Positions 17,687 through 27,799 of a stretch of 64,000 nucleotides of DNA are shown here, piece after piece (the first letter of the stretch is position 1; every line of letters begins with the position of its first letter). The translations under genes were made by a program, and so were the position numbers. Origin of the DNA: Bradyrhizobium erythrophlei (GTDB lineage: Bacteria > Pseudomonadota > Alphaproteobacteria > Rhizobiales > Xanthobacteraceae); contig NZ_LT670849.1 of the NCBI RefSeq assembly GCF_900142985.1, positions 372,001 to 436,000 of the forward strand, written 5' to 3'. The notes beneath the pieces were generated by a model. It made no database searches and had not been told where the DNA came from. It saw only the letters and a list, made by a program, of their open reading frames with translations.

Positions 17687-18565
17687 TTATTCCACAAGAA
17701 TGACATCGACGGCGACGTTGAGCTTCTGCTTGCGTGAGCCCACGATGATGCCATCGACCGGCGATACGTCGGAGAAATCGCGTCCGATCGCGAGCACAAT
17801 GTGGTCGTTTTCGACCAGAATATCGTTGGTCGGATCAAACCCGATCCAGCCAAGCCCTTCGCCGCACCACACCGAGACCCAGGCGTGGGTCGCATCGGCG
17901 CCTTGCAGACGCTCCTTGCCCGGCGGCGGAACGGTCCGAAGATAGCCGCTGACATAGGCTGCCGGCAGCCCGAGGCCGCGCAGGCCGGCGATCATCACAT
18001 GGGCGAAATCCTGGCAAACGCCGTGGCGCTTTTCAAACACCTCGTTGAGCGGCGTCGAGATCACGGTCGCCTTCGGATCGTATTTGAAATCGGTCCTGAT
18101 CCGGTGCATCAAATCGACCGCGCCGGCCAGAATGCCGCCGCCCGGCGGAAAGCTCGCCGAGGCATAGGCGGTCACCGGCCGCTGCAGCGGTACCAGCGAA
18201 CTTGCGAAGACGTATCCGATCGGGGACGCCGGACCGAGGCTTTTGGCTTCGATCGCAACGTCACGAACGCTTTCCCAGGGCCGGCTTTGGGCTCGGCGAT
18301 CCGGCGCGCTGCGCGACACCGACACACGGGACCGGGAATCGATCCTTAAGCTGCGATGCGCCGTCTCGATCAGAATGCTCTCGGTCTGGGTGCCGAAAAA
18401 ATCCCGTCGCGTCGCGCGATCGGCGGGACGGGGCCTGATATCGACCGTATGGGAGATCAATTCCTGGCCGTCGCCGCTTCTCGGCTCCAGCCGCAGCGAA
18501 CACCGCGCGAAGCTGACCGGACTTTCATAGCTATAGCTGGTGACGTGACGGATATCGTAGATCAC
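17687..18565 (-). CDS. Transglutaminase-like cysteine protein (small)
   Basis: 292-residue bacterial transglutaminase-like protein: an N-terminal beta domain (Bact_transglu_N, about 1-90, beginning YDIRHVTSYSYESPV), then the papain-fold core with Cys184 (HGVCQDFAHVM), His228 (DATHAWVSVW) and Asp244 (GFDPTND), so the catalytic triad is complete. Such proteins act as proteases, transglutaminases or amide-bond enzymes; the substrate here is unknown. Its ATG overlaps the stop of the ATP-grasp/alpha-E gene (ATGA, 18562-18565), so it is third in a tight operon. No signal peptide is visible, which points to a cytoplasmic location. Confidence 0.93.
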   Translation of the reverse strand: MIYDIRHVTSYSYESPVSFARCSLRLEPRSGDGQELISHTVDIRPRPADRATRRDFFGTQTESILIETAHRSLRIDSRSRVSVSRSAPDRRAQSRPWESVRDVAIEAKSLGPASPIGYVFASSLVPLQRPVTAYASASFPPGGGILAGAVDLMHRIRTDFKYDPKATVISTPLNEVFEKRHGVCQDFAHVMIAGLRGLGLPAAYVSGYLRTVPPPGKERLQGADATHAWVSVWCGEGLGWIGFDPTNDILVENDHIVLAIGRDFSDVSPVDGIIVGSRKQKLNVAVDVILVE

Positions 18566-21081
18566 GCAAGACCCGTCAGCTTCTCGGGCCTGGAGGCGTG
18601 TGGTCCGTGCGGGAAATAGTGCTGGCCGACCGCGTCCGCTAGATTGAGCAGGTCCTGTTCAAGTCCGAAAAGCGTCTGGGTATGCAGGCCTGCGGCTTCG
18701 GCTGTCGTCAGCATCGCTTGCGCGGCGACGGCAAGGCGCTGCGGCCGCTCGATCAATCCATTTTCCTTCAACGCCGGCAGATTGGCGATGTGGTCGTTCA
18801 GCGCCGAAACCTGGAACGCGACCGACCGCGGATTGTATGGATCGAGCACCACGAGGTCGCGCACCGGCGCCAGCAGCGGTCCGACCAGATAGCGCGAGCG
18901 ATAGGTGATCTGGCAATCCACCAGCGTCAAGAGAACGTCGAGGTCCTCGCTGGAGGCCTCTTCATAGGCGAACTGGCGGGCAAAGCGCACCGTATTGATC
19001 GCTCGTTCGACGCGGCGACCCATTTCGAGGAAGCGCCAGCCGGCGGCGCGATTCATGTTCTCCTGCGCAAGGCCTGCGAAGCTTGCGAGTTCCTGCAAGC
19101 TCAATTCGGCGGCCCGGATGACGCCGTCATCGTCCTCGACTTCCTGCGCCAGGCGTTCGGCCATTTCGATGATGACCTGCCAGGCATCCGGCGACAGGCG
19201 CTCACGCAACGACGTCGCCGTGCGCTGCGCCGAGCGCACCAGCGACAGCGCCGAGCCGAAGCGCTCCTCGTTCTGCAAGGCTTCGGCGACCACCCTGGCG
19301 GGTTGCGTGCGCGCGGTTTGCGACGTCGCGCCCCAGGCGAGCAGGAGCCGTTGAATGCGTTCGACCGTCTGCGGCACGGTCGTTGATCCCTTGACAGGGT
19401 CGCGCGGCGAGGCCGCAAGCGCCCGGATCAACCGCAACGTGGCCTCGGCGCGTTCGAGGTAGCGGCCAAGCCAGAACAGGTTGTCGGCCGCGCGGCTCGG
19501 CACCCAGCCCGCGATGCGCCTGATCCGCACGTTGTCGACCGCAGGCAACAGCGTCGTGGCCGGCACAACCTTGTCCGAAATCACCCAGACGTCGGCGGCG
19601 CGCGCGCCATCGCCCATCGATATTGCGCGCGCATCGGCCTGCTCGGCGATCCGGCAGAAGCCGCCTGGCATGATGGTCCAGCCTTGCGCGGTGGCGGCTG
19701 CAAAAACCCTTAAGACAAACGGCCGCGGCGCGATCCGCCCCTGATCCCACACCGGCATGGTCGACAGGCGTACCAGTTCCTGGCCGACGAAATCGATGCC
19801 GCGCTCGCCGATCGCCGCTCTCAACCGTTCACGATCGGTTGCCGGCAATTCGCCGGCGAGCACCGGGCTATGGCCGGGAAAGCCCGGCACGTCACGGCGA
19901 TAGGCGCCTTCGATCGCAAATTCATCCAGCCGCGACAGCACTTCCTCGCGGGCGGACGCCTGTCCGCACCACCAGGTCGCGATATGCGGCATCTTCAGAT
20001 CCTCGGCCAGCAGCCGCCGGCAGAGGCTCGGCAGGAAACCGAGCAAGGCACGCGCTTCCATCACACCAGAGCCTGGCATGTTGGCGACGACAACGCCGCC
20101 TCTGCGGAGCACATCGATCAGGCCGGGCACGCCGAGTTGCGAGGCGGCGTCGAGTTCGAGTGGATCGAGAAAATTGGAATCGACCCGGCGCAGCAGCACG
20201 TCGAGACGTTTCAAGCCGGCAACGGTGCGGATGTGAACCCGGTCGCCGCTGACGGCGAGATCGTCGCCTTCGACCAGAAGGAAGCCGAGATAGCGGGCGA
20301 GCGTCGCGTGCTCGAAATAGGTCTCGCTGAACTGGCCCGGCGTCAAAAGCCCGATGCGCGGCTCGTCGCGATCGGCGCCGCCGCGCAGCGCATCCCGGAA
20401 CGCCTCGAAGAACGGCGCGACACGCTCGACGTTCATCGACTTGTAGAGGTTGGCGAAGGCCCGCGACAGCACCAGGCGATTTTCCAGCGCGTAGCCTGCG
20501 CCCGAGGGTGCCTGCGTGCGATCGCTCAACACCCACCAGCGCCCATCCGGTCCGCGGCCGACATCGGCCGCATAAAGGCTAAGATATCGGCCGCCCGGAG
20601 GCTTGATCCCGCTGACCTGCCGCAGAAATTCGGGACTGCCGGCAATCGCCGCCGCCGGGATCGCGCCGTCGGCGATCAGCCGGCCCTCGCCATAGAGATC
20701 GGCGAGCACCATCTCCAGCAATTGAGCCCGCTGCACGATGCCTTCGGTCAGTTGCCGCCATTCGGCCTCATCGATCAGAAGCGGCAAATGGCTCAGCGGC
20801 CAGGTTCGGTCGGCAGTCTCTCCCGGCGCGCGATAGCTGACACCGGCTTCCCGCAAGTGCCGGTCGGCGGTGCCGAAACGCCGCTCGATTTCGCCCGGAG
20901 TGAGCGTCGCAAAAGCTTCAAAAAACCGGGTCCAGACCGCCCGCGGCGTGCCGCCTTCGGCGATATACTCGTCGGGAATGCCCGGGAGGGGCACATAGTC
21001 GCGCATCCACTGCGCCACACGGCGGCTCGCCGGGCGGGCTTTGCTTCCTTGTCCGCTTCCCTGATCGGCTTGTTCAGCCAT
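18562..21081 (-). CDS. Circularly permuted ATP-grasp type 2 / alpha-E fusion protein
   Basis: The N-terminal 500 residues match the circularly permuted ATP-grasp family (predicted peptide ligases; DUF404/407 type) with stretches such as RAQLLEMVLADLYG, LYAADVGRGPDGRWWVLSDR, APSGAGYALENR, FLLVEGDDL and LRRVDSNFLDPLEL. The last 300 form an alpha-helical alpha-E domain beginning at SRAADNLFWLGRYLERAEAT. In many genomes these are two proteins; here they are fused. I use the ATG at 21081 (MAEQADQGSG) with GAGAGAGTCGGGG upstream; a GTG at 21096 adds five residues. Linked to transglutaminase genes on both sides, it is predicted to make or modify a peptide of unknown identity. Confidence 0.9.
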   Translation of the reverse strand: MAEQADQGSGQGSKARPASRRVAQWMRDYVPLPGIPDEYIAEGGTPRAVWTRFFEAFATLTPGEIERRFGTADRHLREAGVSYRAPGETADRTWPLSHLPLLIDEAEWRQLTEGIVQRAQLLEMVLADLYGEGRLIADGAIPAAAIAGSPEFLRQVSGIKPPGGRYLSLYAADVGRGPDGRWWVLSDRTQAPSGAGYALENRLVLSRAFANLYKSMNVERVAPFFEAFRDALRGGADRDEPRIGLLTPGQFSETYFEHATLARYLGFLLVEGDDLAVSGDRVHIRTVAGLKRLDVLLRRVDSNFLDPLELDAASQLGVPGLIDVLRRGGVVVANMPGSGVMEARALLGFLPSLCRRLLAEDLKMPHIATWWCGQASAREEVLSRLDEFAIEGAYRRDVPGFPGHSPVLAGELPATDRERLRAAIGERGIDFVGQELVRLSTMPVWDQGRIAPRPFVLRVFAAATAQGWTIMPGGFCRIAEQADARAISMGDGARAADVWVISDKVVPATTLLPAVDNVRIRRIAGWVPSRAADNLFWLGRYLERAEATLRLIRALAASPRDPVKGSTTVPQTVERIQRLLLAWGATSQTARTQPARVVAEALQNEERFGSALSLVRSAQRTATSLRERLSPDAWQVIIEMAERLAQEVEDDDGVIRAAELSLQELASFAGLAQENMNRAAGWRFLEMGRRVERAINTVRFARQFAYEEASSEDLDVLLTLVDCQITYRSRYLVGPLLAPVRDLVVLDPYNPRSVAFQVSALNDHIANLPALKENGLIERPQRLAVAAQAMLTTAEAAGLHTQTLFGLEQDLLNLADAVGQHYFPHGPHASRPEKLTGLA

Positions 21082-21113
21082 CCCCGACTCTCTCACGCCT
21101 CACCACGCAGTGT

Positions 21114-24100
21114 TCAATGCGGGAGCGGCGTCCGCAAGTCGAGAGTCAGCGGGAATTCAATTGTACGTTCTTCCGGCGGTGTGTCGATCTTGCCGGGCGT
21201 ATGGCCATGGTCCTGAAAGCGGGCGAGCCGGCGCGCTTCGGCCTCATAGGAATTGACCGGTTTGGTGTCGTAGGTCCGCCCGCCGGGATGGGCGACATGG
21301 TAGACGCAGCCGCCCAGCGACCGGCCGTTCCAGCTATCAATCAAATCAAACGTGAGCGGCGCGTGGACCGGAATGGTCGGATGGAGGCCAGACGCCGGCT
21401 GCCAGGCCTTGAATCGCACCGCCGCGACCGCCTCGCCCGAGCGGCCGGTTGGCGTCATCGGCATCCGCCGGCTGTTGCAGGTGACGATGTGGCGGCCGTC
21501 GACAAAGCCCTCGGCCTTGATCTGCAACCGTTCGACCGAGGAATCGACATAGCGCACGGTGCCGCCGGCAACGCCTTCCTCGCCGAGCACATGCCACGGC
21601 TCGAGCGCCTGACGGAGTTCGAGCGAGACACCGCCGTGATGCACGCGCCCGAACAGAGGAAAGCGAAACTCGAGCTGCGCTGCGTACCACTCGGCTGAGA
21701 AGTCGTAGCCGGATTGCTTGAGCTCGGAGAGCACGCCCAAAAAGTCTTCCCAGAGGAAGTGCGGCAGCATGAAACGATCATGCAGCGTCGTGCCCCAGCG
21801 CACGAATTTTCCTTGCTGCGGCTCGCGCCACAGCTTGGCGATCAAGGCGCGGATCAGCAGTTGCTGGGCGAGCGACATCCGCGGGTCCGGCGGCATTTCG
21901 AGCGCGCGGAATTCGACCAGGCCGAGCCGCCCGGTGGGACTATCGGGAGAATAAAGCTTGTCGATGCAGATTTCGGCGCGGTGGGTGTTGCCGGTGATGT
22001 CGACCAGAATGTGCCGGAACAGGCGATCCACCAGCCACAGCGGGATTTCGCCGCCGGGCGGCGGCACGTGGGCGAGCGCGATTTCCAGTTCATAGAGGCC
22101 GTCATGCCGGGCTTCGTCGATGCGCGGGGCCTGGCTGGTCGGACCGATGAACATGCCGGAGAACAGATAGGACAGCGACGGATGGCGCTGCCAGTATAGA
22201 ACGAGGCTCTTCAGGAGATCCGGCCGGCGCAGGAACGGCGAGTCCTTGGGCGTGCCGCCGCCGATCACCACGTGATTGCCGCCGCCCGTTCCCGTGTGGC
22301 GTCCATCGATCAGGAATTTATTGGCGCCTAACCTTATTTTTGCCGCGTCCTCGTAGAGGCCGAAGGTGATGTCGACCGCCGAAAGCCAGTCCGTCGATGG
22401 CTGGATGTTGACCTCGATGACGCCCGGATCGGGCGTCACCTTGATCACCTCGACGCGCGGGTCGAACGGCGGCGCGTAGCCTTCGACGTGAACCTTGACC
22501 TGCATTTCCTCGGCGGTCGCTTCCACCGCGGCAATCAGTTCCAGGTAATCTTCGAGCTTCTCGACCGGCGGCATGAAGGCGCACAACACGCCGTCGCGGA
22601 TTTCGATCGACATCGCGGTGCGAACGCCGCCGCTGCCCTTGAGCTGCTGTTCGTGCACTTCCTGATGCGGCGCGCTTTCCGCCGGCCCAGCCCCGTAGAT
22701 CGGCAATTCCTCCCGCGGCTCCAACGGATCCTGCTCGACGATGTAGGGATATTCGTCGGCGGGAATATGGGGCAGCGAGGCGATCGGCAGCCGTAGACCC
22801 AACGGCGAGTCACCCGGGGTCAGGAACAGGTTTTCCCGCCGCAATTGCCAGCGCTCGCTGCGCCACTTGCCGGCGTCCGCATTCCAGCGCTGGATCGGCA
22901 ACACGAAGCCGCGCGGCTCGGTCAGTCCCTTGTCGAATACCCGCGCCATCCGCGCCCGCTCTTCTGGATCGGACAGTTTGGAATCGCTGGGATCGACGTT
23001 CGGCGGCAAGCCAGCTTCCTTTTGCAGCCAGAAGCCCGGGTCTTCGAATGCTGGCAGCACGAATTCGGAATCCACCCCCAAACGTTCGGCGGTCTTCTCC
23101 GCAAAATCCTGGGCCTCGTCGACCTTTGCCTGATGAGGTCCTTCGATGTCCGCAATCAGATTGGCGTTTTTCCAGATCGGCACGCCGTCCTTGCGCCAGT
23201 AAAGGCCGAAGGCCCAGCGCGGCAGGCTTTCGCCGGGATACCATTTGCCCTGCCCGTAATGCAGCAGGCCGCCAGGCGCAAAACGCGTCCGCAGCTTGCG
23301 GATGAGTTCATCAGCGAAGTGGCGCTTGCTGGGGCCGACGGCCGCGGTGTTCCATTCAGCCGACTCCATATCGTCGACCGACACAAACGTCGGCTCGCCG
23401 CCCATCGTCAGCCGCACGTCGCCGGCCAGAAGATCGGCGTCGACTTGCTCGCCGAGCTTGTCGAGCCGCGCCCAGGATTGGTCCGAGAACGGACGGGTGA
23501 TCCGCGGCGCCTCGCGGATTCGCTTGACGCTCATGTCGAAGCCGAACTCGACATTGGCAAAACCAACGGCGCCACTGATGGGAGCCGCGGTCCGGTAATG
23601 CGGCGTAGCGGCAACCGGGATGTGCCCCTCGCCGGTCAGCATGCCCGAGGTGACGTCGAACCCGATCCAGCCTGCGCCGGGCAAATAGACCTCGGCCCAG
23701 GCATGCAGGTCGGTAAAGTCCTTTTCGACCTCGCGCGGCCCTTCGACCGGATCGATATCGGGGCGCAACTGAATCAGGTAGCCCGAGACAAAGCGCGCGG
23801 CGAGGCCGAGGTGCCGGAAGATCTGAATCAACAGCCACGCGGAGTCGCGGCAGGAGCCGGCGCAGGCCGACAACGTCTCTTCCGGCGTCTGAACGCCTGC
23901 TTCCATCCTGATGACATAACGAATCTTTTTCTGGAGCTCGGCGTTCAGCTCGACGAGAAAGTTCACGGTGCTGGTCGCCTCGCGCTTGATACTGGCGAGG
24001 TAAGCGGCAAGGTGCGGCCCGGGCACAATGGTCGCGAGGTACGGCGCCAACTCGGTCTTGAGGTCGGCGGAATATTCGAAAGGAAAACTGTCGGCATAAG

Positions 24101-24389
24101 GCTCGACGAAGAAGTCGAACGGGTTGATCACGGTCATCTGCGCCGTGAAATCAACTTCGATCTTCAACTCATTGGCTTTCTCGGGAAAAACAAAACGGGC
24201 GAGCCAGTTGCCTTGCGGATCCTGCTGCCAGTTCACGAAATGATTTGTTGGCGTCACCTTGAGCGAGTAGCTCAGAATCGGGGTCCGGGTATGGGGCGCG
24301 GGGCGCAGCCGGATGGTCTGGGGACCGAGATTGATCGGGCGGTCGTAGGTGTAGTGGGTGACGTGATTGAGTGCGACAAAGATCGACAC
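21114..24389 (-). CDS. Transglutaminase-like / DUF2126 large protein
   Basis: 1091 residues, first gene of the three-gene operon. The N-terminus has a Bact_transglu_N domain (about 1-95), then a transglutaminase core with Cys180 (AGSCRDSAW), His229 (DLHAWAEVY) and Asp245 (GFDVTSG), a complete triad. The remaining 800 residues are DUF2126, a domain related to amidoligase/glutamine-synthetase-like enzymes in published comparative work; motifs include [20 protein letters not shown] and [13 protein letters not shown]. The gene ends 32 bp before the ATP-grasp/alpha-E gene. No signal peptide is seen. The precise reaction is unknown; peptide ligation combined with transpeptidation or hydrolysis is the working hypothesis. 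Confidence 0.9.
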   Translation of the reverse strand: MSIFVALNHVTHYTYDRPINLGPQTIRLRPAPHTRTPILSYSLKVTPTNHFVNWQQDPQGNWLARFVFPEKANELKIEVDFTAQMTVINPFDFFVEPYADSFPFEYSADLKTELAPYLATIVPGPHLAAYLASIKREATSTVNFLVELNAELQKKIRYVIRMEAGVQTPEETLSACAGSCRDSAWLLIQIFRHLGLAARFVSGYLIQLRPDIDPVEGPREVEKDFTDLHAWAEVYLPGAGWIGFDVTSGMLTGEGHIPVAATPHYRTAAPISGAVGFANVEFGFDMSVKRIREAPRITRPFSDQSWARLDKLGEQVDADLLAGDVRLTMGGEPTFVSVDDMESAEWNTAAVGPSKRHFADELIRKLRTRFAPGGLLHYGQGKWYPGESLPRWAFGLYWRKDGVPIWKNANLIADIEGPHQAKVDEAQDFAEKTAERLGVDSEFVLPAFEDPGFWLQKEAGLPPNVDPSDSKLSDPEERARMARVFDKGLTEPRGFVLPIQRWNADAGKWRSERWQLRRENLFLTPGDSPLGLRLPIASLPHIPADEYPYIVEQDPLEPREELPIYGAGPAESAPHQEVHEQQLKGSGGVRTAMSIEIRDGVLCAFMPPVEKLEDYLELIAAVEATAEEMQVKVHVEGYAPPFDPRVEVIKVTPDPGVIEVNIQPSTDWLSAVDITFGLYEDAAKIRLGANKFLIDGRHTGTGGGNHVVIGGGTPKDSPFLRRPDLLKSLVLYWQRHPSLSYLFSGMFIGPTSQAPRIDEARHDGLYELEIALAHVPPPGGEIPLWLVDRLFRHILVDITGNTHRAEICIDKLYSPDSPTGRLGLVEFRALEMPPDPRMSLAQQLLIRALIAKLWREPQQGKFVRWGTTLHDRFMLPHFLWEDFLGVLSELKQSGYDFSAEWYAAQLEFRFPLFGRVHHGGVSLELRQALEPWHVLGEEGVAGGTVRYVDSSVERLQIKAEGFVDGRHIVTCNSRRMPMTPTGRSGEAVAAVRFKAWQPASGLHPTIPVHAPLTFDLIDSWNGRSLGGCVYHVAHPGGRTYDTKPVNSYEAEARRLARFQDHGHTPGKIDTPPEERTIEFPLTLDLRTPLPH

Positions 24390-24501
24390 GAGAGGGGTGC
24401 TCCAGCAGCTTTTTTAAGCAGAACACCTGATCAGAGCGACATCAAGCACTAACAACGGGCAAGGGGTGCCCATCGGCACGGCGGAAGGCATCCCATGTAC
24501 C

Positions 24502-24623
24502 GGGTCGTCCCCGCGAAGGCGGGGACCCATACGCCGCGGCCTCGCATTTTGGGCAGGATAGCTAACGGCTTCTGCTCCCAACAACACCTGTGGTTATGGG
24601 TCCCTGCGTTCGCAGGGACGACA
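24502..24623. repeat. Nested palindromic repeat (GTCCCCGC family)
   Basis: Two self-complementary arms face each other: 24502-24529 (GGTCGTCCCCGCGAAGGCGG and following) and 24597-24623 (TGGGTCCCTGCGTTCGCAGG and following). Each arm is itself a hairpin and the two arms are also inverted copies of one another, giving a cruciform-like element about 122 bp long. Elements of this kind are abundant between genes in Bradyrhizobium-type genomes; copy number here cannot be checked from one window. Confidence 0.75.
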
Positions 24624-24737
24624 TCTGCCTCATTCGCAGACTCAGTTTTCAATCAACAGGGCTCGACATAGCTTCGCAGCCTCGCCGCGCTTGCGCGCGA
24701 GTTCTGCCCTTAACGTCCAGCCCTCCACGATCAGAGG

Positions 24738-24844
24738 GCGCAGGGAATGCCGGGCGCTTGGTGCGCCCGCAGCCGCGCGTGGTGGTAGAAAACACGCGCG
24801 TTAGTCACCACGGTCACACCGGAAACACCCGGCATTCCCCGCGC
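24738..24844. repeat. Inverted-repeat element with GGGAATGCCGGG ends
   Basis: The ends GCGCAGGGAATGCCGGG (24738-24754) and CCCGGCATTCCCCGCGC (24828-24844) are inverted copies with one mismatch, enclosing 73 bp that contains further internal complementarity (GCGCGTGGTGG with CACCACGG). The whole 107-bp unit has the form of a small non-coding mobile or MITE-like repeat. I recall similar sequence between genes of related bacteria, but copy number is not testable here. Confidence 0.7.
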
Positions 24845-25398
24845 AATGGTTTTACAGCTTATATCGCGCTCTCCCCGGTGACCGGGCTTTCTTGCCACCG
24901 TCACCAGCGCAATGCGTGAGCATTGTCGCTCGCTTGATGCCAGCGTCGGGGCATCAGGACCACACGACTTCGCTGTCCGCTCGACCAGCGCTCGTCAGCG
25001 CGCCGTCTTGCGTCCATCGCATCCCGCCTCGCGTCCGTGACGATCGCGAGCCGCCCCTCTGTGAGGCGAGACGGGGCGGGCTTGTAGAGATGATTTGCCC
25101 GTCGGGCAAAGTGGAAAATCTTTCGCCGGAGGTACTAGACGCGTCGGGAAAATCACTTGGCCGGCGTAGCTCGGAAAACAAAGGCGGAAGGCGTAACCCA
25201 CCGTGCGGACTATGTCCGCTACCCCCGATAACGACAATCTTCCGCTGGGCAGCGAAATGACGCGATGGACCAGAAGGCGACATCAGCGCCCTGCTCGATC
25301 ACCTCGTCGGCGCGGGTCGGTTCGTTTAGAGTTCAGTTTGTCATAGAGGTGATTCGGTCTTTCAACCAACGATACGTTGATTTCAAAGGGCGCATGCA
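24845..25398. other. Repeat-like non-coding stretch, no gene seen
   Basis: About 550 bp with stop codons in all plausible frames and no credible protein. It contains a perfect hairpin TTTGCCC-GTC-GGGCAAA (25094-25110). The flanking text (GTGGAAAATCTTTCGCCGGA, GGCGGAAGGCGTAACCCACC) looks like remnants of a dispersed repeat rather than unique sequence. The part nearest 25399 should contain the promoter of the TPR-methyltransferase gene, but I cannot point to it. Confidence 0.5.
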
Positions 25399-26853
25399 AT
25401 GAGCCGGCATCGACCTCGTGCGAGAAGCGATGAGCAGAGCAGAACAAAGCGCTCCCCGACCGATCTGTACGACGCAGCCTCGCGGCACTTTTTGTCGAAA
25501 CGATATGGACCGGCCGAAGAGCGCTGTTGTCAGGCATTAGCGATTGATCCGACGCACGCGGATTCACTCCATCTTCTTGGCTTGGTCCACGTGCATACCG
25601 ACAGGTTGGATTCGGCTGTCGATCTGTTTGCAGCGGCAATCAAATGCAATCCGAACAATCCCGAAGTTTTCGTCAATCTCGGGGAACTGCTTCAACACCA
25701 GAACAAGTTGGATGATGCCAGGAAAAGCTTCGACATCGCGATCAAGCTGGCGCCGAATCTGGCCGGCGGGTGGATCAAGTTGGGAAACCTTCTGCGAATA
25801 CAGCGGAGATACGATGAAGCGTTGCTAAGCTATCAGCATGCTTTTGCGCTCGATCCGAACAATGCGGACGCAGCCGCTCTGAGCGGCGGCGTCTTGCTCG
25901 AATTGTGCCGCTATGAGGAGGCGCTCGCCAAGTACGAGCTTGCATTGGCCATTTCCCCGGATCAGGTCGAGGCTCTCTGTGCCAAAGCTGATTGCCTGCG
26001 CAATCTCGGCAGGCTCGCAGAGGCAGCGGCAATCTATCGGCGGGCTGCTGAACTAGATCCGGGTCGCGTGTCTGTCTGGCGCTTGCTTGGAAAGGTGTAC
26101 GAGCAACTCGGGGATCGGGACAGCGCGATCGGCGCCTTACGCCGCGCGCGTCAAATAGATCCTTCCGATCCGTTGGGTGCGAGCGTCGAACTGATGCGGC
26201 TGGGCGCCGATGAATTGTCCGAAATGCCACGCGCCTATGTGCGTCAGCTGTTCGACCAGTACGCTGCCACATTCGATACCGCTCTGGTGGAGCGTCTTGG
26301 ATATCGCGGACCGGCGCTCTTGCTTGAGGCGGTGCTGTCCTCCTGCCGAGCGCATCAGAAGCCGACCAATTTCAAACACGCGATCGATCTCGGTTGCGGC
26401 ACCGGGTTGGTAGCGGTTGCCTTTGCTCATTTGGTCGATCAATTCGTCGGCGTCGACATTTCGCCGGCAATGATCGAACAAGCGCGCGCCAGGGGTCTCT
26501 ACACGCGGCTCGAAGAGGCCGATATGCTGGAGGGTCTTCGAACAACGCCTGACTCCAGCGTTGACCTCGTCGTCTCCGCCGATGTGATGATCTATGTCGC
26601 CGATCTTTCTCCTGTTCTGAAGGAAGCGAGCCGTGTTCTGGCTTCCGGCGGCCTTTTGGCTCTCACCCTGGAAAGACACGACGGCGACGGTTTTATTCTG
26701 GGCGACGGCCGGCGCTACGCTCATAGTGCCTCTTATCTGCGCGCGTCAATCGAGGCGGCCGGTCTTGTCGTGTTACAGCTTGAACAGCACTCATCCCGTC
26801 ATGAGAGAGGCGTGCCCGTGCCGGGCCTTGTGGTCGTTGCGGAGAAATCGTGA
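25399..26853 (+). CDS. TPR-repeat SAM-dependent methyltransferase
   Basis: 484 residues. The first 255 form about six to seven tetratricopeptide repeats (for example YGPAEERCCQALAIDPTHAD and LDDARKSFDIAIKLAPN), a protein-docking surface. They are followed by a linker (VRQLFDQYAATFDTALVERL) and a class I methyltransferase domain whose SAM motif DLGCGTG is at 330-336, with VGVDIS and VDLVVSADVMIYV behind it. The target is unknown; proteins of this layout are often found with polysaccharide or glycan genes, but none are adjacent. The ATG at 25399 follows AAGGGCGC. It sits between repeat-rich stretches, suggesting a variable region. Confidence 0.88.
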   Translation: MSRHRPRARSDEQSRTKRSPTDLYDAASRHFLSKRYGPAEERCCQALAIDPTHADSLHLLGLVHVHTDRLDSAVDLFAAAIKCNPNNPEVFVNLGELLQHQNKLDDARKSFDIAIKLAPNLAGGWIKLGNLLRIQRRYDEALLSYQHAFALDPNNADAAALSGGVLLELCRYEEALAKYELALAISPDQVEALCAKADCLRNLGRLAEAAAIYRRAAELDPGRVSVWRLLGKVYEQLGDRDSAIGALRRARQIDPSDPLGASVELMRLGADELSEMPRAYVRQLFDQYAATFDTALVERLGYRGPALLLEAVLSSCRAHQKPTNFKHAIDLGCGTGLVAVAFAHLVDQFVGVDISPAMIEQARARGLYTRLEEADMLEGLRTTPDSSVDLVVSADVMIYVADLSPVLKEASRVLASGGLLALTLERHDGDGFILGDGRRYAHSASYLRASIEAAGLVVLQLEQHSSRHERGVPVPGLVVVAEKS

Positions 26854-26874
26854 ATTATTGAGGCGCGGCAAGAG

Positions 26875-26906
26875 TTAGCTTCGGCGTCAAGCACCGAAAT
26901 AGCTAA
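26875..26906. terminator. Hairpin between convergent genes
   Basis: TTAGCTTCGG and CCGAAATAGCTAA form an imperfect stem around a 9-base loop in the gap between the TPR-methyltransferase (+) and the small monooxygenase-like gene (-). The position suits a bidirectional transcript end, but neither side has a T run. Confidence 0.3.
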
Positions 26907-26963
26907 GAACAGGTCCGTGCGAGAGTGTATTTTTAAATAGCCGGTGTGCGAACACAGCGCGCG

Positions 26964-27254
26964 CTATTTGAGCGTCAGAACAAGCGGACCCGAAACCGGA
27001 TCGGTCACACCGAGGCCGCCGCCAAGATCTTCCAGTGTGTCTCGGAACAAATCCAGCGTTGCAATCATATTCGTACGTGCGTTCGCGAGCGTTTCCATGT
27101 CGGGCCATTCGGCGATGATGCAATAGGTGTGGTCGCCGGTCTTTATCATGTAAGCGTGCCTGAGGCCGGGCCAGCTAATGTTTTTGTGCGCGTCGATAAA
27201 TTTTTGATCGTGTCCGGCCCTCACCCGGAAACGCACCGCGTTAAATGCAGTCAT
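26964..27254 (-). CDS. Small antibiotic-biosynthesis-monooxygenase-like (ABM/Dabb) protein
   Basis: 96-residue single-domain protein with a ferredoxin-like beta-alpha-beta pattern: FNAVRFRVRAGHDQKFIDAH, YMIKTGDHTYCIIAEWPDME and a helical ANARTNMIATLDLFRDTLED. This matches the dimeric alpha-beta-barrel ABM/Dabb superfamily, small proteins that oxidise or bind aromatic compounds or heme, with many members lacking a known role. The ATG at 27254 has GGGAGTTAT upstream. It stands alone; the nearest same-strand gene (DUF1059) ends 120 bp upstream. Confidence 0.8.
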   Translation of the reverse strand: MTAFNAVRFRVRAGHDQKFIDAHKNISWPGLRHAYMIKTGDHTYCIIAEWPDMETLANARTNMIATLDLFRDTLEDLGGGLGVTDPVSGPLVLTLK

Positions 27255-27374
27255 GACATAACTCCCTCCGTGGACGCGAGATACGAACGGTCAATCGGCG
27301 CATATTTGCCTTGCTGGGCTAGGAGTGCACACCATCCAACCCGCGACCTCGCCGCAAAGGTCCGCGCAGATGCC

Positions 27375-27566
27375 TTACGGAGGTGTTCCTTCCTTGATCA
27401 CACTCCTGATCTGATCGCGAAATTCAGGTGTATCCTGATGGCGGTGTACGGTTACTGCATGTTGCACGGCGGCGTCTAACAGCTCGGCCTCTGTGTCGGC
27501 GCTGATAGCAATTGTGCAGTTCATTTCACTCGGGAATTGACGGCAGTCGATGAACTTTCGTCCCAT
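27375..27566 (-). CDS. DUF1059 family protein
   Basis: 63 residues starting at MGRKFIDCRQFPSEMNC. The pattern of an early aromatic-acid-Cys segment, a second cysteine (MNCTIAISA), and a helical end with HAVTVHRHQDTPEFRDQIRS matches DUF1059, a family of small, possibly metal-binding cytoplasmic proteins. The start at 27566 is set by a very strong ribosome site (GGAGGAAACA); an ATG at 27581 lies upstream of that site and is not used. Function is unknown. Confidence 0.85.
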   Translation of the reverse strand: MGRKFIDCRQFPSEMNCTIAISADTEAELLDAAVQHAVTVHRHQDTPEFRDQIRSVIKEGTPP

Positions 27567-27799
27567 TGTTTCCTCCATCACCGAATGATGACGATCGAGC
27601 GAGGGACTAACCTTAGCATATTATTGGTCGGGCGCGGTGTTGTGCATCACAGCAAGATCGGTTGGCCCAAGTCGCCTTCGGGTCGTTCGCGACCGGGCCA
27701 AGCCAGCAGCGAGTCTGCCCATGCCTGCTCTGCCGCCGAAAGCGGAAATAAGTCCGGAGTATTCGTCGCCATCACAGGTGGCGCCCCATGACCCCTGGT

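Noticed and set aside
22845..24452. 535-residue open frame on the + strand opposite the DUF2126 protein
   Set aside because: Antisense shadow of a gene with an intact transglutaminase triad; residue composition is not protein-like.
24954..25283. Open frames on both strands within the repeat-rich stretch
   Set aside because: They coincide with palindromic repeat sequence, lack ribosome sites and resemble no family.
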